64,000 bases of DNA from Coptis chinensis (GCA_015680905.1 CM027381.1:14485501-14549500), one strand, 5' to 3'; shown: positions 1-11,399, numbered from the stretch's first letter. The notes: generated by a model from the sequence alone, not told the origin. Program-made: numbers and translations.

Positions 1-660
1 ACTCAGTTATGGTTTTGCAATTTCTGCGTTCACAAACGTCCTCTTGGACGACTCCGACCTAGCAGGGTCCCTCATGCGCAACAAGCCAGACACCTTAGCC
101 GACCTATATCACAGAGTCGACAAATACATCAAGTACGAAGAGTGGATGGCCAAGTGCAAAGACAAAGAGGTCCTCGCAGTTAGCAACGAGCCAGACCCCA
201 AGGAAAGCAAGCAATATTCAAACAACAACAACAACAACAACAAGAGATCCAACGCCAACACTCATACACGAAGAGAGAATTCTCCAACTTCTCCAAGACG
301 GCAAGTCAAATCCAGAAGAAAATATATACAACACCATACCTCAAACCAAACATCAACAAGGTGATAGCCATACCAGAGCGTCCATACTGCCATTTCCATA
401 AACTCTACCACCACGACACCAATGATTGCTGGAGCCTCAAGCACTACCTCCAAGACCTAGTGGAGGAAGGCAAATTAAAAGAGTTCTTACCAGAAAGCGA
501 TATGAGGCACAAGCTGGATGCCAAACGCCACGTGGGAGCCGCAAAGAATGAATGACACTGCCAACAAATGCGAAAAGCAGTAGGGAGCAGATCAACTTGA
601 CGATCTAAGTCTCCAGGTCGGTCAAGGCACAATAGGAGACAACACTCCTCCAACCAAGAT
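1..660 (+). pseudogene. Tat gag, C-terminal part (degenerate)
   Basis: Gag forms the virus-like particle around the element RNA. The visible part starts inside the capsid region (motif ADLYHRVDKYIKYEEW near bases 95-150) and runs through an Asn-rich linker coded by a CAA/AAC-type repeat at about 220-245. After a frame change it reads YCHFHKLYHHDTNDCW (about 385-435), an atypical zinc-knuckle-like Cys/His cluster common in Tat gag, followed by LVEEGKLKEFL. A stop at about 553 closes that frame. The two frames are shifted relative to each other, so the gene is broken. The N-terminus is outside the window. Confidence 0.8.
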
Positions 661-678
661 GAGGACAAAGTAATCAAT

Positions 679-1346
679 ATGATTACAGACACCTCAAACG
701 ACGAAACCTCAGGTCGAGAGAAGCACAGAAGAGTGGGAGAAATCCAAGAAATCTACCACCTCTCACACAAAATCGAGATGATCAACCCCACCGATCCTAA
801 GATGACAATAGCAATTTCATTCACAGAAGAAGATCTAGACAAGGTGTGCCTACCTCACAATGATGCCTTGGTAGTACATGTCAAAATCAACGATTGGACA
901 GTCAAAAGAGTCCTCATCGATCTAGGGAGCTCATGAGACATATTGTTCTATCAAACATATAAGGACATGCACCTGCCGGACTCGGTGATGATAGAGTCCA
1001 ATGCACCGCTCTATGGGATCAACGGAGATTGTACAGATGCCATCGGAAATGTAATCCTACCAGTCTCCATTGGCAAAAAAGAGGACATAGTCAAAACTTC
1101 AACACGCTTCAGTGTGATCGATGTCAAGTCGTCCTACACTGCCATTTTAGGACGCCGTTGGATTCACAAAATCTAAGCAATTCCATCAACCCTACACCAG
1201 GTCCTATGATATCCGGTCCTAGAGGCATTATGGAGCTCAGAAGCAACCAACTAGAAGCTCACCGATGCAATCAGGTCAGCACTACGACCTCACCCAAGCC
1301 TCAGGTAATCGAAGCCAAGGACGTCCCAAAAAGGCAGGATCCTTAA
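679..1346 (+). pseudogene. Tat aspartic protease (degenerate)
   Basis: Retroelement protease cleaves the gag-pol polyprotein. The frame contains HNDALVVHVKINDWTVKRVLIDLGSS, matching the typical Tat protease strand. The catalytic Asp is kept, but the usual D-(N/G/T)-G context reads D-L-G. A TGA interrupts the frame at about 934 immediately after this motif. The protein then resumes (FYQTYKDM ... TRFSVIDVKSSYTAILGRRWIH), where the ILGRPW-like box closes the domain and is followed by a stop. Downstream to about 1400 is the poorly conserved protease-RT linker with several stops. Identity is well supported; function is lost. Confidence 0.8.
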
Positions 1347-1419
1347 ACATCCAGCCCCCCAGCAACAACATCAGAAAAGCTCAAAGGAAAACAAGCTCAG
1401 ATAGAACCAGGAGAAAAAC

Positions 1420-2920
1420 TCAATTTGGGCACAACTGATGACCCAAAATTTATTTATGAAAGGGCTGACTTAGACCCCAAGCTCAACGAGCAGCTTGTCA
1501 AATTTTTATCTCTCAATAAAGATGTTTTTGCTGGTCGTATATCGATATGCCCGAAATCGACCCTTAGGTCGTTTGCCACAAGTTAAATGTAGATCCAACC
1601 ATCAAGCCTATCAAACAACGACCTAGGATGCTAGCACTCAAGTTTCAAAAAGCCATCAACGAAGAGATAGAAAAGCTCAAAAATGTTGGATTCATTAGAG
1701 AAGTCGAGTACTCGACCTGGCTTGCCAACATAGTAGCCTTTCTAAAGAAGAATGGTCAGGTACGACTCTGCATAGATTTCACCAACGTCAACAAGCACTG
1801 CCCAAAAGACAGCTTCCCCCTACCAAGAATCAACATACTGGTAGATCAAATTTGTGGCCATGAGCTTTTGTCATTCATGTACGCATACAGTGGGTACAAC
1901 CAAATACTACTTACAGAAGAAGATCAGGAAAAAACGTCATTCATAACCGAGCAAGGTACGTTCTGCTATAACGTCCTACCTTTTGGCTTGAAGAATGTAG
2001 GAGCGACCTACCAAAGACTTGTCACCAAAATGTTCAAAGACTTGCTAGGAGACACTATAGAGGTCTACATAGACGACATGGTGGTTAAAAGCGAAAAGGC
2101 AGGTGATCACATCTCCCACCTACAAGAGGCCTTTGAACGACTTCGCCAAAACAAGATAAAGCTCAATCCAGCCAAATGCGTATTTGGAGTAGCATAAGGA
2201 AAATTCTTAGGTTACCTCGTCTCACAAAGACGCATTGAAGCAAACCCTGAACAGATACGAGCTCTCCTTGAAATGCCAGAACCAACCACAAAGCAACAAA
2301 TCCACAAGTTATCTGGCATGGTTTTAGCCCTCAGCAGGTTCATCTCAAGAGCATCTGACAAATGCAGACCATTCCTGCAAATACTCAAAAAGGGAGCAAC
2401 ATTCACTTGGACAGACGAGTGCCATAAAGCCTTCACCGACCTGAAAGCCTATTTATCAACTCCACCCGTCCTGTCCAAACCAGAAGAAGGAGAAACACTA
2501 GGGCTATACCTTGCAACTACCGACTTCGCAATCAGCTCAGTTCTCTTTCGTGAGCATGATGGAGTCGAAAAGCTGGTCTACTTCACCAGCAAGACATTGG
2601 TAGATGCAGAAAAACACTACTTTCCGATGGAGAACACAATGCTTTCTTTACTCTACTCAGCTCAGAAGTTCCGACCTTACTTCCAATCTCACAGCATCAA
2701 GGTCATCACTGATGTACCCATTAAACAGGTATTGAGTTCTAACAACAAAACAGCCCGCATGGCCAAATGGGCTGAAGAACTCGGAGAACATCACATCGAG
2801 TTCATTCCCAAAACGTCTCGCAAAGGCCAGGTAGTTGCTGATTTCTTGGCAGATTTCCCCGTTGAAGACATCAACTGGGAACCCGAGCCAATCACTTCAC
2901 TCCATCAACAAGCCACCCCA
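1420..2920 (+). pseudogene. Tat reverse transcriptase and RNase H (degenerate)
   Basis: RT copies element RNA into DNA and RNase H removes the RNA strand. The domain begins near FIYERADLDPKLNEQL and continues with an open frame from 1628. Motifs in order: VRLCIDFTNVNKHCPKD, then FMYAYSGYNQI, LPFGLKNVGATYQ and YIDDMVV. In the second motif the first catalytic Asp (normally FMDAYSGY) is Tyr (TAC at about 1880), so this copy would be inactive even without stops. A TAA at about 2196 splits RT from its thumb. The RNase H that follows (ATTDFAISSVL ... FTSKTLVDAEKHY) has a further altered metal-binding region. The connection ends near ADFLADFP. Confidence 0.9.
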
Positions 2921-3363
2921 GACACATGGCACCTCCACGTAGATGGCACATGCAATAACAGTGGTAGTGGATTGGGGACTATATTACCTTCACCAGAGGG
3001 AGCCTAACTACAGAAATCAATCAAAATTGATTTCGCAACGTCCAACAACGAAGCAGAATATGAAGCATTGATCACAGGCCTCCGCATGGAACAACAACTA
3101 CAAGTCTCAAAGCTTAAAGCTTACAACAATTCCCAGCTAATTGTCAAGCAGATCACCAAAGAATATGTCACGAACGGAGCAAACTTGGCAAAGTATGCTC
3201 AAGTCGTTTATGACATAATCAGCTCGTTCAAAACATTCTCCTTAGACCATATTCCTCGAGAGGACAACATACATACAGACAGCTTGGCTTTCCTAGCATC
3301 CAAAACACAAGAGGCATGTCCGACCGCAGTCTACATTGACATTCTAGAACGACCTGCTTACTA
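2921..3363 (+). pseudogene. Second, archaeal-type RNase H (aRNH) of Tat
   Basis: A second RNase H begins with WHLHVDGTCNNSGSGLG and, after a TAA at about 3006, continues with SNNEAEYEALITGLRM and the C-terminal block IPREDNIHTDSLAFLAS. The first Asp (HVDG), the Glu of NEAEYEAL and the later Asp positions of the fold are visible. An additional archaeal-like RNase H between the ancestral RNase H and integrase is a known feature of plant Tat elements, so this domain is the main evidence for the lineage. It is followed directly by the integrase region, with a stop at 3362. Confidence 0.85.
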
Positions 3364-4647
3364 GAAAGAAAGTATCAACAGCCTCATAGATTTTCAGCCC
3401 TCATCCGAAGAAGAGATCAATCAATCTTGGATGGGCCCATTCCTCAAGTTCATCTTACATGGTGAGATCCCATCAGAAACAAAGCATGCTCGTTCAATAC
3501 AATTCCGAGCCCCAAGATACACAGTGATCAAAGGAAGACTGTTCCGCAAATCAGCAAGAGGACCCTTCCTAAGGTGCGTAACTCCAAGGGAGGGACAACT
3601 CATTTTCGACAAAATCCACAAAGGTGAATGTGGCAACCACGCAGGAGCAAAATCACTTGCACACAAAACAATCGCCTAAGGGTATTATTGGCCAGACATG
3701 CATATCGAGGCAAAAAGGTACGTTCTTAAATGCCTCCAATGTCAAACTTTTGGCCACAATCACCTAAGTTCAGCAAGGGAATTGATCAACATAGCCAGCC
3801 CATGGCCGTTCCACATGTAGGGGCTAGACATCATGGGACCGTTCATCCTGCAAAAGAAATCAGGGCTCAAATACGTCCTAGCAGCCACAGATTACTTCAC
3901 CAAGTGGGTTGAAGCAATCCCACTAGTCCAAGTCAAGGAAGTCAACATAATCAACTTCATATGGACTAATATTATCACTAGATTTGGTATCCCCACACCC
4001 TAGTCATGGACAACGGAACACAATTTGCTGGCACACAAGTCAAGGATTTTCTACAAAAATGGCGCATCACTCAAACATTTTCTACACCTAGATATGCACA
4101 AAGCAATGGCCAAGCAGAGGCCACTAACAAGGCCATCAAAGAAAACCTCCAAAAGAAGCTGGAGAGCAAGAAAAACCAATGGCCAGAGTAACTCGAAAAC
4201 ATTCTATGGGCATACAGAACAATAGCTAGATCCAGTATAAATGAGTCTCTTTCCACACTTTGCTTCGGAATGGAAGTAGTGATACCATCAGAACTCACAA
4301 TCACAACTACACGTTCTGACATTGTTGAATTAGGAGTCAATGACAACATCTTGGCAAAAGAAGTTGATCTCCTAGAAGAACTTAGAGAAACTGCCGCAAT
4401 ATCCCTAGCTCAGTACCACCAAACAATCCAACGTTCTTACAACAAGAAGGTTATCCCAAGATCTTTCCAAGCTGGCGACCTAGTCCTTAAAAAGACTTTA
4501 GCACCAGCTAAGCTCGACCCAACATGGGAGGGCCCCTACATTGTTGACAAAGTTGTTGGAAATGGTGTATACTGGATCAAAACCCAGCTCGGTGATAGGC
4601 TTCCCCGACCTTGGAATAGAGCTATCCTCAAGCGCTTTTATCAATAA
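3364..4647 (+). pseudogene. Tat integrase (degenerate)
   Basis: Integrase inserts the cDNA into the genome. The zinc-binding start reads HKGECGNHAGAKSLAHK and, past a TAA at about 3677, YYWPDM and KCLQCQ, giving the H-H-C-C set. The catalytic core shows the first Asp in GLDIMGPF, the second in MDNGTQF (4006) and the Glu in NGQAEATNKA (about 4110). Stops at about 3819, 4003 and 4189 and frame changes break it. The C-terminal domain (4270-4647) retains AGDLVLKK, GPYIVDKV and the ending RAILKRFY. No chromodomain is present, as expected for Tat. Confidence 0.88.
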
Positions 4648-5554
4648 GTTTTTCTCCAAGTACATAAGTTAATATGAATGAAATCTCGTCAACATTTTGA
4701 GTGCAGCTATCATTTTTGCATTACATGAGCACCTTGCATTTCACACTACGCAGCCAGACCTAAGACATCACAATGTCAGGTCGGATATCAAAGACGGAGT
4801 CCAGAATGACTCAACAACAACAACCACCTAGTGGTTAATTTTCAATCAATTTAAATCAAGGTCCCCCAAAAGGACCCTAAACCAACTTAACACCAACGCT
4901 AGGGTTAGGTATGGTTCAACTGTAATTGCCATTCAAATGCCAATTATTAGACAAATTCAATCTAGGGGGCCCCCAAAAGGACCCCAAGTCAACTTACGAC
5001 CTCACAAAAGGTTTAAGACAGACTCAAATATAATGGCCACTCAAAGGCTAATTATATCAATAAGAAGTTCCCCCAAAAGGAACGAATCAGGGCATACACC
5101 TAGGGACAAGACGAAGCCTAGGTGCCAACTACGCAAATGCATCAGGTCGTACTCAAACGCTCTACAACCTGTGACCAAAGATGACCTAGCAAAGTTAAGT
5201 AGTTCATCAGGACTAGTACTATGTAGCACAGGTCGTCAAACAACAGATCAGTAAAAACAAAAGCAATCACATGCATACTTCAAGCCGACTTCAACAAGTA
5301 AGTAATTTAAATATTTCTAATTACAAAATCGGTTAGATACCGAGGCCCCTAGGTTATCCCGGGAAAACGTCCTCAATATCCCCATCAAAAATAATATTGT
5401 ATCGGTATCAAGAACAAAGAGCTGTTTAAATATTGTTTTAAGACCTCCCAACCCAAGAACAAACACAAGACGTTCAGAATCAATTCACACAAGAAGGATT
5501 ATCCACATTCAAAGGGTTCAGATCACCACCTTCTACAACACCAGAACCGGTAAC
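4648..5554 (+). repeat. 3' untranslated region of Tat element with spaced CCCCCAAAAGG repeats
   Basis: There is no coding signal between integrase and the opposite-strand gene. The block CCCCCAAAAGG recurs at 4863, 4970 and 5070, i.e. spacings of 107 and 100 bases, within a poorly conserved ~100 bp unit. Tat elements often carry variable tandem repeats between integrase and the 3' LTR, and this is probably a degenerate example. The final ~200 bases (5350-5554) hold nothing I can name. Confidence 0.6.
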
Positions 5555-7919
5555 CTAATCAACAATAACTTTAGAAACATCCAAACCAGAAACAACAGAA
5601 GGAACAGCGGGAGCAACCGGTGGCACAACGACTTGGTCAGATGGCAGATCAGATGGTCTACTAGCATCTACACCAGCATCTGCAGCAGACACTGTTGTAG
5701 CCCCACTTTCAATAGACATCTTAAGGCGATCATACGTATCCAATGCCTCAGTATAATCATCCATTAGCACGTAAACGTTTCCACTCTCCACCGTGTCCAC
5801 CAAGTCGGTATATGCAGTCTCAGCTCATTCAGCAACGAAGCGCAGCCTCTTGCACTCAGCGACCTATTGCTGAACCTCCAGCTTTGCAAAATCTAGAGCA
5901 GGTTGCAACAAAGCCACTTTACCACCCAACTGTTGCACTTGATCCCTCAGCCCTGCAACCTCCGTTCTCTCCACTCGTTGTTTAGCCACCAGTTTGCTAC
6001 AAGTTTGCTTGCTGACATCCAGCTCTTTCTGGTAACGGTCGGAGATAGATGCCATATCCTTCAGCTTCTTATACATTGCCAGAACCTAGCAAACAAGAGA
6101 ACAAATATAGACATTAGAGTGGATCAAAATCAACAAGGCCCAAAAGAAGCAAGCTCAGAACGGAATAATACTCACATAGCACAACGACCGTTCCATCTCC
6201 ACCAAGTTCACTTCCAGGCCCTTATTATCCAGCTTGTGCCTATCCCCGGGAAGCACAATACTCTCCAACAACGCCCCACCAACCAAAGGGGACTTGAAGC
6301 TACAGTCACCATTCACAACAAACTTCGGCAACAAACTATAGGGGTCCTCATACATAACCATCCTATCAAGGACTGCACTATCACTCTTCTTACTTAGGTC
6401 CGTACTTCCTAACCCCTTGCCCTGCTCAGCAACAGGCTCAACCTCACTAACTTTCTGCTTTCCACGGGCCTCAGCCACCCCAGCATCAACAACCAAATCA
6501 ATTAGGTTCATCCTTTTCAGATGAACCCGACCTGAAGATGAACGACCTTCACCAGTACCAGGTCAGTCTTCAGACTCAGTTCGGGCCTTCTTAGCCCCCT
6601 CTGACTCAATCACTTCGAAACGCCTTTTCAAATTAGGCTTCCAAAACGAAGTGGGAGCATCACCCTCCCTACTAGCACTGCCACCTGCAGCACCACCAGC
6701 ACCAACATCTCTAGAGGAGAAGCAATTGGACGCAGAACGATCTGCATCACCAGAGGAGAAGCAGTTGGATGCAGAGCGTGCCACATCCCCCAGCTCAGAA
6801 CGTTGGGACGCCAAGCGATTTGCATCAACCAACTCAGAACGTTGCGATGACACCCGATTTGCGTCACCCAGCTCAGAGCGTCTGATTTGCATCACTCCTC
6901 CAGCCATCCTCACCACTCCAGAACGGTGTTCAGCGACCCCACCAGATGTCTTAGCTCCACCAGAACGGCTGTCACCAGCACCTCCACTCCTTTTCACTCC
7001 AGAAATAGGTGCTTTCTTTTGACTCTCCCTCTCCATGGCAGATTCCGAGTTAGAATCAGAAAGTTCAACCACTATCTTGCGAGCCCTAGCCTTTTGCTCC
7101 AGCCTTTTACAGTTGATCTTCTCTCCTCTGCGCCTCTTAAAGTAATGTGCAACCTCCCCCAACAAAGCCTGCTTATCCTCCAAACTCAAACAAGCAAACC
7201 TTTCAATAACACCGTTCTTCGTACGAGAAGGGATAGAAATCTCTGCAAAAACAAACCCAAATAAATCAGAACGTCCAAATTATAATTTAAAACACACACA
7301 CATTACGACCTACAACCAACGACCTACCACGAGATTGTACAGCACGTTTATCAATCTCCAAACCAGGCGGGCAATATCTACCCACAGCCAACAACGGCTT
7401 ACGCCTCCATTCCTCTTTATTCACCCCCACACTAACAGGAGACTTCCCCTTATAAACATGAAAACTAAAGTTTATAGCACCCGACCTCCTTACAACAAAG
7501 TGCTCCGTCACATCGTTTAAACAGATGTTGTAGCCCCTGTCATTCAACAGATCCAACACATGGAGAATCCTCCAACTGTTCCCCATGAGTTGACAGGGGG
7601 CTTTCCCCAAAAAGTTCAAAACCTCCACAGTAAGACGGGAAAATGGCAACTTCATCCCAGCCTTCAACTGTCCATAACAAACAACTACTCCTCCACCCCA
7701 AGGAACGTAGTCGTTACTATACAAATTCCTTTCCCCAGCCAGGTCGTACATGGCCAGATCAGATTCAACCCATCCAAACTCCTGCCTCATAGCGGCATAA
7801 CAATCATCCGACTTAGGCTTCCTCTCATCCACCATCTCCAACGAGGAAGACATCAAAGCCTCATCACCACTACGGACCCTCTCCTCAACTTCTTCACTTA
7901 CAGTTCTCTCTCTCTCCAT
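5555..7919 (-). pseudogene. Three-exon gene antisense within Tat element; resembles putative gypsy-type transposon family (PF04195-like)
   Basis: Exon 1 (7919-7328) starts MERERTVSEE and contains the conserved core: a pore of hydrophobics ending LPFSRLTVEVLNFLGKAPCQL, then GNSWRILHVL. Intron 1 is 7327-7243 (GT donor, TTTTTGCAG acceptor). Exon 2 (7242-6176) is low-complexity with five imperfect repeats of about 13 residues (RSELGDANR- and SNCFSSGDADR-type), one in-frame TGA near 6563, then a domain with LPKFVVNGDCSF and LPGDRH. Intron 2 is 6175-6086 (GTGAGT ... TTTGCTAG). Exon 3 (6085-5555) is a predicted coiled coil (YKKLKDMASISDRYQKEL ...) with two in-frame stops. The core recalls plant proteins annotated as putative gypsy-type transposon (Pfam PF04195, judged by eye). 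Antisense genes in this position are known in Grande-type Tat elements; their role is unknown. Confidence 0.75.
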
Positions 7920-8386
7920 TTGTTAACTTCAACCTCACCGCTCAAACTATCACTAGTCATAGACATTACACAATCAAAGAAAGAAAGAAAGCTCAAATTT
8001 TTAAAAAGTTGAAAGACGAACCTGATTCAAGAAGGACGAGAAGTTTTTTTTTTTCTTTCTCTTTTTCTTTTCTTTCACTCTGGATTTTTTTTTCCTTTCG
8101 TTGAAAAGTGAACAAACAAAACGCTTTTACAAGTAAAAATCCCTCAATTGCCCAGACATCTCGAGACAATCAAAAAGTTTCGTGTTCCCAAAACTTAAAT
8201 CATTACTCGCCCACAAATCGCCTTAACTATGGGCCCACAAATCCAGTCCAACAGTTCCCGCATATTCTCCGAAACCTAAATTCAAAACAAAACAGCTGTC
8301 AGACACGTGCTTTCAAACTTTACATTTTAAACCGTTCTCCTTCCACGCAACAGCTATCCAATGAATGAATAAAAAAGCTAGGGGGC
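7920..8386 (+). other. Region between antisense gene and 3' LTR, with polypurine tract
   Basis: On the minus strand this would be the promoter and leader of the antisense gene; a T-rich/CT-rich stretch (8047-8100) sits 130-180 bases upstream of its start. On the plus strand it ends in the purine-rich tract AAAAAAGCTAGGGGGC (8371-8386) right before the LTR, the expected primer site for plus-strand synthesis. No other gene is visible. Confidence 0.6.
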
Positions 8387-8829
8387 TGTGTAAGTATCCT
8401 CCGTTCTACACTACAGAGCACGTGTCCACAAGGCAAGATGTCTTACTTTAGCTCGTCCCAGAACATCAGATCGTACCAACGACCCAATACCCAAGTCGTT
8501 ACCAACAACAGTTACAGGCATTCATGGAAAGATATCAACTAGCGCAATCCTGGAGCTCAGTCAACGCAACAATCAAGGAGACATTTACTTTGTAACATCA
8601 GAGTAATGGCGAATCATCAAGATAGCATACAAGGTTGATCTGCAATCCATATCGGTTCAAGCACACATCTATAAATAGAGAGAGATGAACTACGCAAGGC
8701 TTGATTCAAGTTTGGCCCGAGAAACTTGATACGTAGGCAACTCTTATCTCAAAAAGAGTGCAGTCATTCCCAATTCTCCAGATCATCAGGTCGTTGTCCA
8801 GTAAACACAACATCTACAATGTGTTTACA
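8387..8829 (+). repeat. 3' LTR of the Tat element
   Basis: The LTR starts TGTGTAAG immediately after the polypurine tract and most likely ends at GTTTACA (8829), giving inverted ends of the TGTAA/TTACA type; an alternative end is CTACA at 8818. It contains a clear TATA box (TATAAATA, 8670-8677) about 160 bases before the end, placing the transcription start near 8700. The partner LTR is outside the window, so the exact ends are approximate. Confidence 0.7.
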
Positions 8830-8864
8830 TTAGATGATTAGAATTGCATAACATGAATCTATTA

Positions 8865-9325
8865 GAGCATCTTCAATGGGGGGTTGTAAACCGTATTGAG
8901 TGAAAAGTTTACACTCCAAGTGACAAATTTTTTTATCCAATGTGGATGCTAAACGATAGATAATAGACTATTAGTTGATAGAGAGGGTGGGGAATTCCCT
9001 ATCTCGCTATCAGTTGATAAATAGTCCTGGCGACACTTGAACACATGTCTGGACAAAAGAAACATTCGGACGTTACCTTCTAAAATTACAATTTGAAAAT
9101 TTTAAACTTGGACGACACTTGAATTGACGTCACTCTTTAAATTAAAGAGGGTCGTCACTTCAAGTCTCATCCGAGTTTAAAATCAAACTTTTTTACACTT
9201 CTCTACTGGAAACAATAGAGAGTGGATATTTATGGGCTATACAATAATTTACAATTGGAGTTGTAAAATCCTAATGGTACCTAGGTGGAGCCCATGTGGA
9301 GGTGTAATTTTACACCGAGATGCCC
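8865..9325. mobile_element. Tourist-like (PIF/Harbinger-type) MITE, 461 bp, TTA target duplication
   Basis: The sequence GAGCATCTTCAATGG at 8865 and the inverted CCGAGATGCCC at 9315-9325 form imperfect terminal inverted repeats that extend inward (TTGTAAA versus TTTACA). TTA precedes (8862-8864) and follows (9326-9328) the element. A 3 bp TTA duplication with GAGCATC-type ends fits PIF/Harbinger MITEs. The interior is non-coding and includes an inverted CTATCGC/GATAGCG-like motif near 8950-9020. Confidence 0.7.
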
Positions 9326-9631
9326 TTAAAGTATGACACAAGCATATTGATACAAGCTTTGTATAATCACGGATGGCACAAATAATGTAAGCAGTCCAGC
9401 TATGTTGTTCACTTTAGAAATTAATGTGTAGTTGTTCCCTTGTTCGCACATTCATCGATTATGGTACTGTAGTATTGTTCATCGAAAAAAAGAAGTATTC
9501 ACTGGTGGGCCTAGATTTTACCTCACCATAACAAACAAAAATATTATAAAACAAGTCACAAAGCCCAAAAAAGAAAATTTGTAAGCATGAAAAAACTAAG
9601 CCCCAAATAGAAATACAATGATTTGTGGGCA
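9326..9631. other. Unassigned AT-rich spacer
   Basis: No coding frame, terminal repeat or RNA gene is recognisable in these 300 bases. Confidence 0.5.
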
Positions 9632-9944
9632 TCTCTACTACTTATAAGCAGCATGGGTGAGTTAGCCGTTTGCGTTGTCTATCGGTTCTGCTCCTTGCTA
9701 TTTGTTTGACATGTGTAAAACACTATAAAGAGTTAGTCGTTTGCGCTGTGGCCTACTCATTTTTTTGACACGTATAAAGAAAAAAAATCAGTTCAGAAGT
9801 TTGACCTGCTATTTTGTGTTTTTCCTGCTCATTTCTTGACACCTGTCAAACAAAAAAAATCAGTTCTGAACTTTTGTTTGTTTTTGGATTATGAAATTTT
9901 TATTTGTTTTTGGGACACGTGCAAAGCACGTGTATGATTTCTAG
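9632..9944 (+). mobile_element. Short non-autonomous Helitron (313 bp)
   Basis: The 5' end TCTCTACTACTTATAAG follows an A (9631). The 3' end is CTAG (9941-9944) followed by T (9945), exactly the A|T insertion expected for Helitrons. Twelve bases before the end lies a strong hairpin, ACACGTGC-AAA-GCACGTGT (9915-9933). Rolling-circle Helitrons are defined by TC/CTRR ends and this subterminal hairpin. The inside has degenerate direct repeats (TTAGCCGTTTGCG, TTAGTCGTTTGCG; CAGTTC(A/T)GAA) and no coding capacity. Its 5' 60 bases match the larger Helitron at 30107. Confidence 0.85.
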
Positions 9945-10734
9945 TACACTTAAAACCTGTCCACAGAACATCAATCAATGAATTTGGTCCACCTAAGAAA
10001 CTTAAGTTAGTGAACCAACAACCAAAACCACAACATCAATCAATGACATAAAAAATGAAATTAACATGTAAAATAAAACAACAAAAAGAAAAACCAATAA
10101 ATGGTCATCTACTCCAATTCTTCAACCACTAATGCCCAGCAATCCTAATCACCAAGTTAACCGTCGAAGAGGTGACGACGGAGAAAGTTCAATTGACAGA
10201 ATCAAGAGGCATAAACATACTGTAGTGATCAAGTTATTCTTCTAATATCAGTTATGAATTGAATTGGTTTGAATTGAATTGAGAATCAAGATGAAATAAA
10301 AATAAGCTTTTGGATTGATCAACAATGGCGGTTACAAAGTCACTCCTCTCTCTCTATATTGCTCTGGTTTTACAAGTTTTTGTGGAATAAATCTCATGAA
10401 TCTTTCTTCCTCTTTCCAGTCTTTATATAGTGTTCTAGTTGTAATCTTGTCCAATCAAGTCCTGACACGTGTCCATTCTCTTCTTCCTCCTTTTTTCCTG
10501 CTCAAACCTGCAATATATGAAACTAACCAGAGACATTTCGAGTTAGTTCTGGTATTACGGGTTGAAATATCTGCTTGACGATATTTGCCCACAACACATA
10601 CCCATTTGTTTTTTCTTTAAGAAATTGTACTTTAGGATTTCATGGGTACTGACTTTTTAGTGGAACTAAAATGATGGGTGTGGGGTTTGGCGCTTGGGGT
10701 TTGTACTTTAGGATTTATCCCTATGTAATTGGAT
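9945..10734. other. Unassigned non-coding sequence
   Basis: There is no recognisable domain. A GAATTGAATTGGTTTGAATTGAATTGAG run (10256-10282) and a CT-rich stretch with TTTATATAG (around 10424) could be part of an old LTR, but I could not find matching ends. The short open frame at 10315-10578 has no recognisable features and is probably chance. Confidence 0.4.
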
Positions 10735-10990
10735 AAATTAGGTTTTGGCCTTACTTTTTATGGGGTATTTAGGTTTTGGTCATACTTTTATGCAATTTCA
10801 AGTCGCGTGACAAACATGTTCTAAGGGTATTCTGGCCATTTGAGAAAATCGAAGAGAATTAAATAGTTTGACCATGGTCAACTGAGATGACTAACGATCA
10901 ACAAATGGAAGTAGGACTAAAACCTAATAATCAATAATTTTAGGACAAAAGCCTAAATACCCCATAAAAAGTAAGACTAAAGCCTAAATA
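10735..10990. mobile_element. Inverted-repeat (MITE-like) element with 47 bp arms
   Basis: The arm at 10735-10781 is matched in reverse complement by 10944-10990; the shared core is CTTACTTTTTATGGGGTATT. The ~160 bp between arms has no coding capacity. The outer boundary and target duplication are unclear because the right arm runs into a tandem repeat. Family assignment is open (MULE-type MITE is possible). Confidence 0.6.
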
Positions 10991-11045
10991 ACCCTTATAT
11001 ACCCATAAAAACTAAAGCCTAAATAACCCTTATATACCCATAAAA
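10976..11045 (+). repeat. Two tandem copies of a 35 bp unit
   Basis: The 35 bp unit starting ACTAAAGCCTAAATAACCC occurs at 10976-11010 and again at 11011-11045 without visible change, overlapping the end of the preceding inverted-repeat arm, then decays into ACTAAAGCATAAAAAG. Confidence 0.85.
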
Positions 11046-11093
11046 AATAGGACTAAAGCATAAAAAGTGGTGGGGGGATACACCCACTCCAAT

Positions 11094-11399
11094 TTCGCCC
11101 ACTCCCAATTCTACCCACTTAACTCGCGAGATCATCTGCAAATCTGACGGTCCAGATTAAAACAAAACAAAGAAAAGAAATAGAACCAACCATTCGTTCT
11201 ACATTTCGCGGCAACCAAAAGAAACAGAACAAACAATCAATTTGCAACCTCCATTTTGCAACCGACATTCTCTTCTCCAGCAGCAATTTACGCTTAACTC
11301 TCTCCATACCAATTTCATTTACGCCCAATTCTCCCCAGTTTCCTGCCAATCATAAACCATAAAGAGAGATGGAATCAACGCCAACATTGAATAATTCAG
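11094..11399 (+). repeat. Left terminal inverted repeat of MULE 1
   Basis: It begins near TTCGCCCACTCCCAAT and reads through GAGATCATCTGCAAATCTGACGG and the block AACAAAGAAAAGAAATAG to the first ATG at 11369. The reverse complement of 29472-29730 matches across nearly the whole length with scattered substitutions. The transposase start codon lies at the inner edge, so this repeat supplies promoter and leader. Confidence 0.85.

Larger units (their letters stand above)
1..8829 (+). mobile_element. Tat/Retand-type Ty3-gypsy LTR retrotransposon, 5' end outside window
   Basis: The order gag, protease, RT, RNase H, second (archaeal-type) RNase H and integrase, followed by a long 3' region with an opposite-strand gene and one LTR, is the signature of the plant Tat clade (Retand, Ogre, Grande). 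The 5' LTR, primer binding site and start of gag lie before base 1, so flanking target duplications cannot be compared. All coding parts are broken by stops and shifts, so this copy is an old, immobile one. Assignment to Tat rests on the duplicated RNase H and the antisense gene; the exact subfamily is not resolved. Confidence 0.9.
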
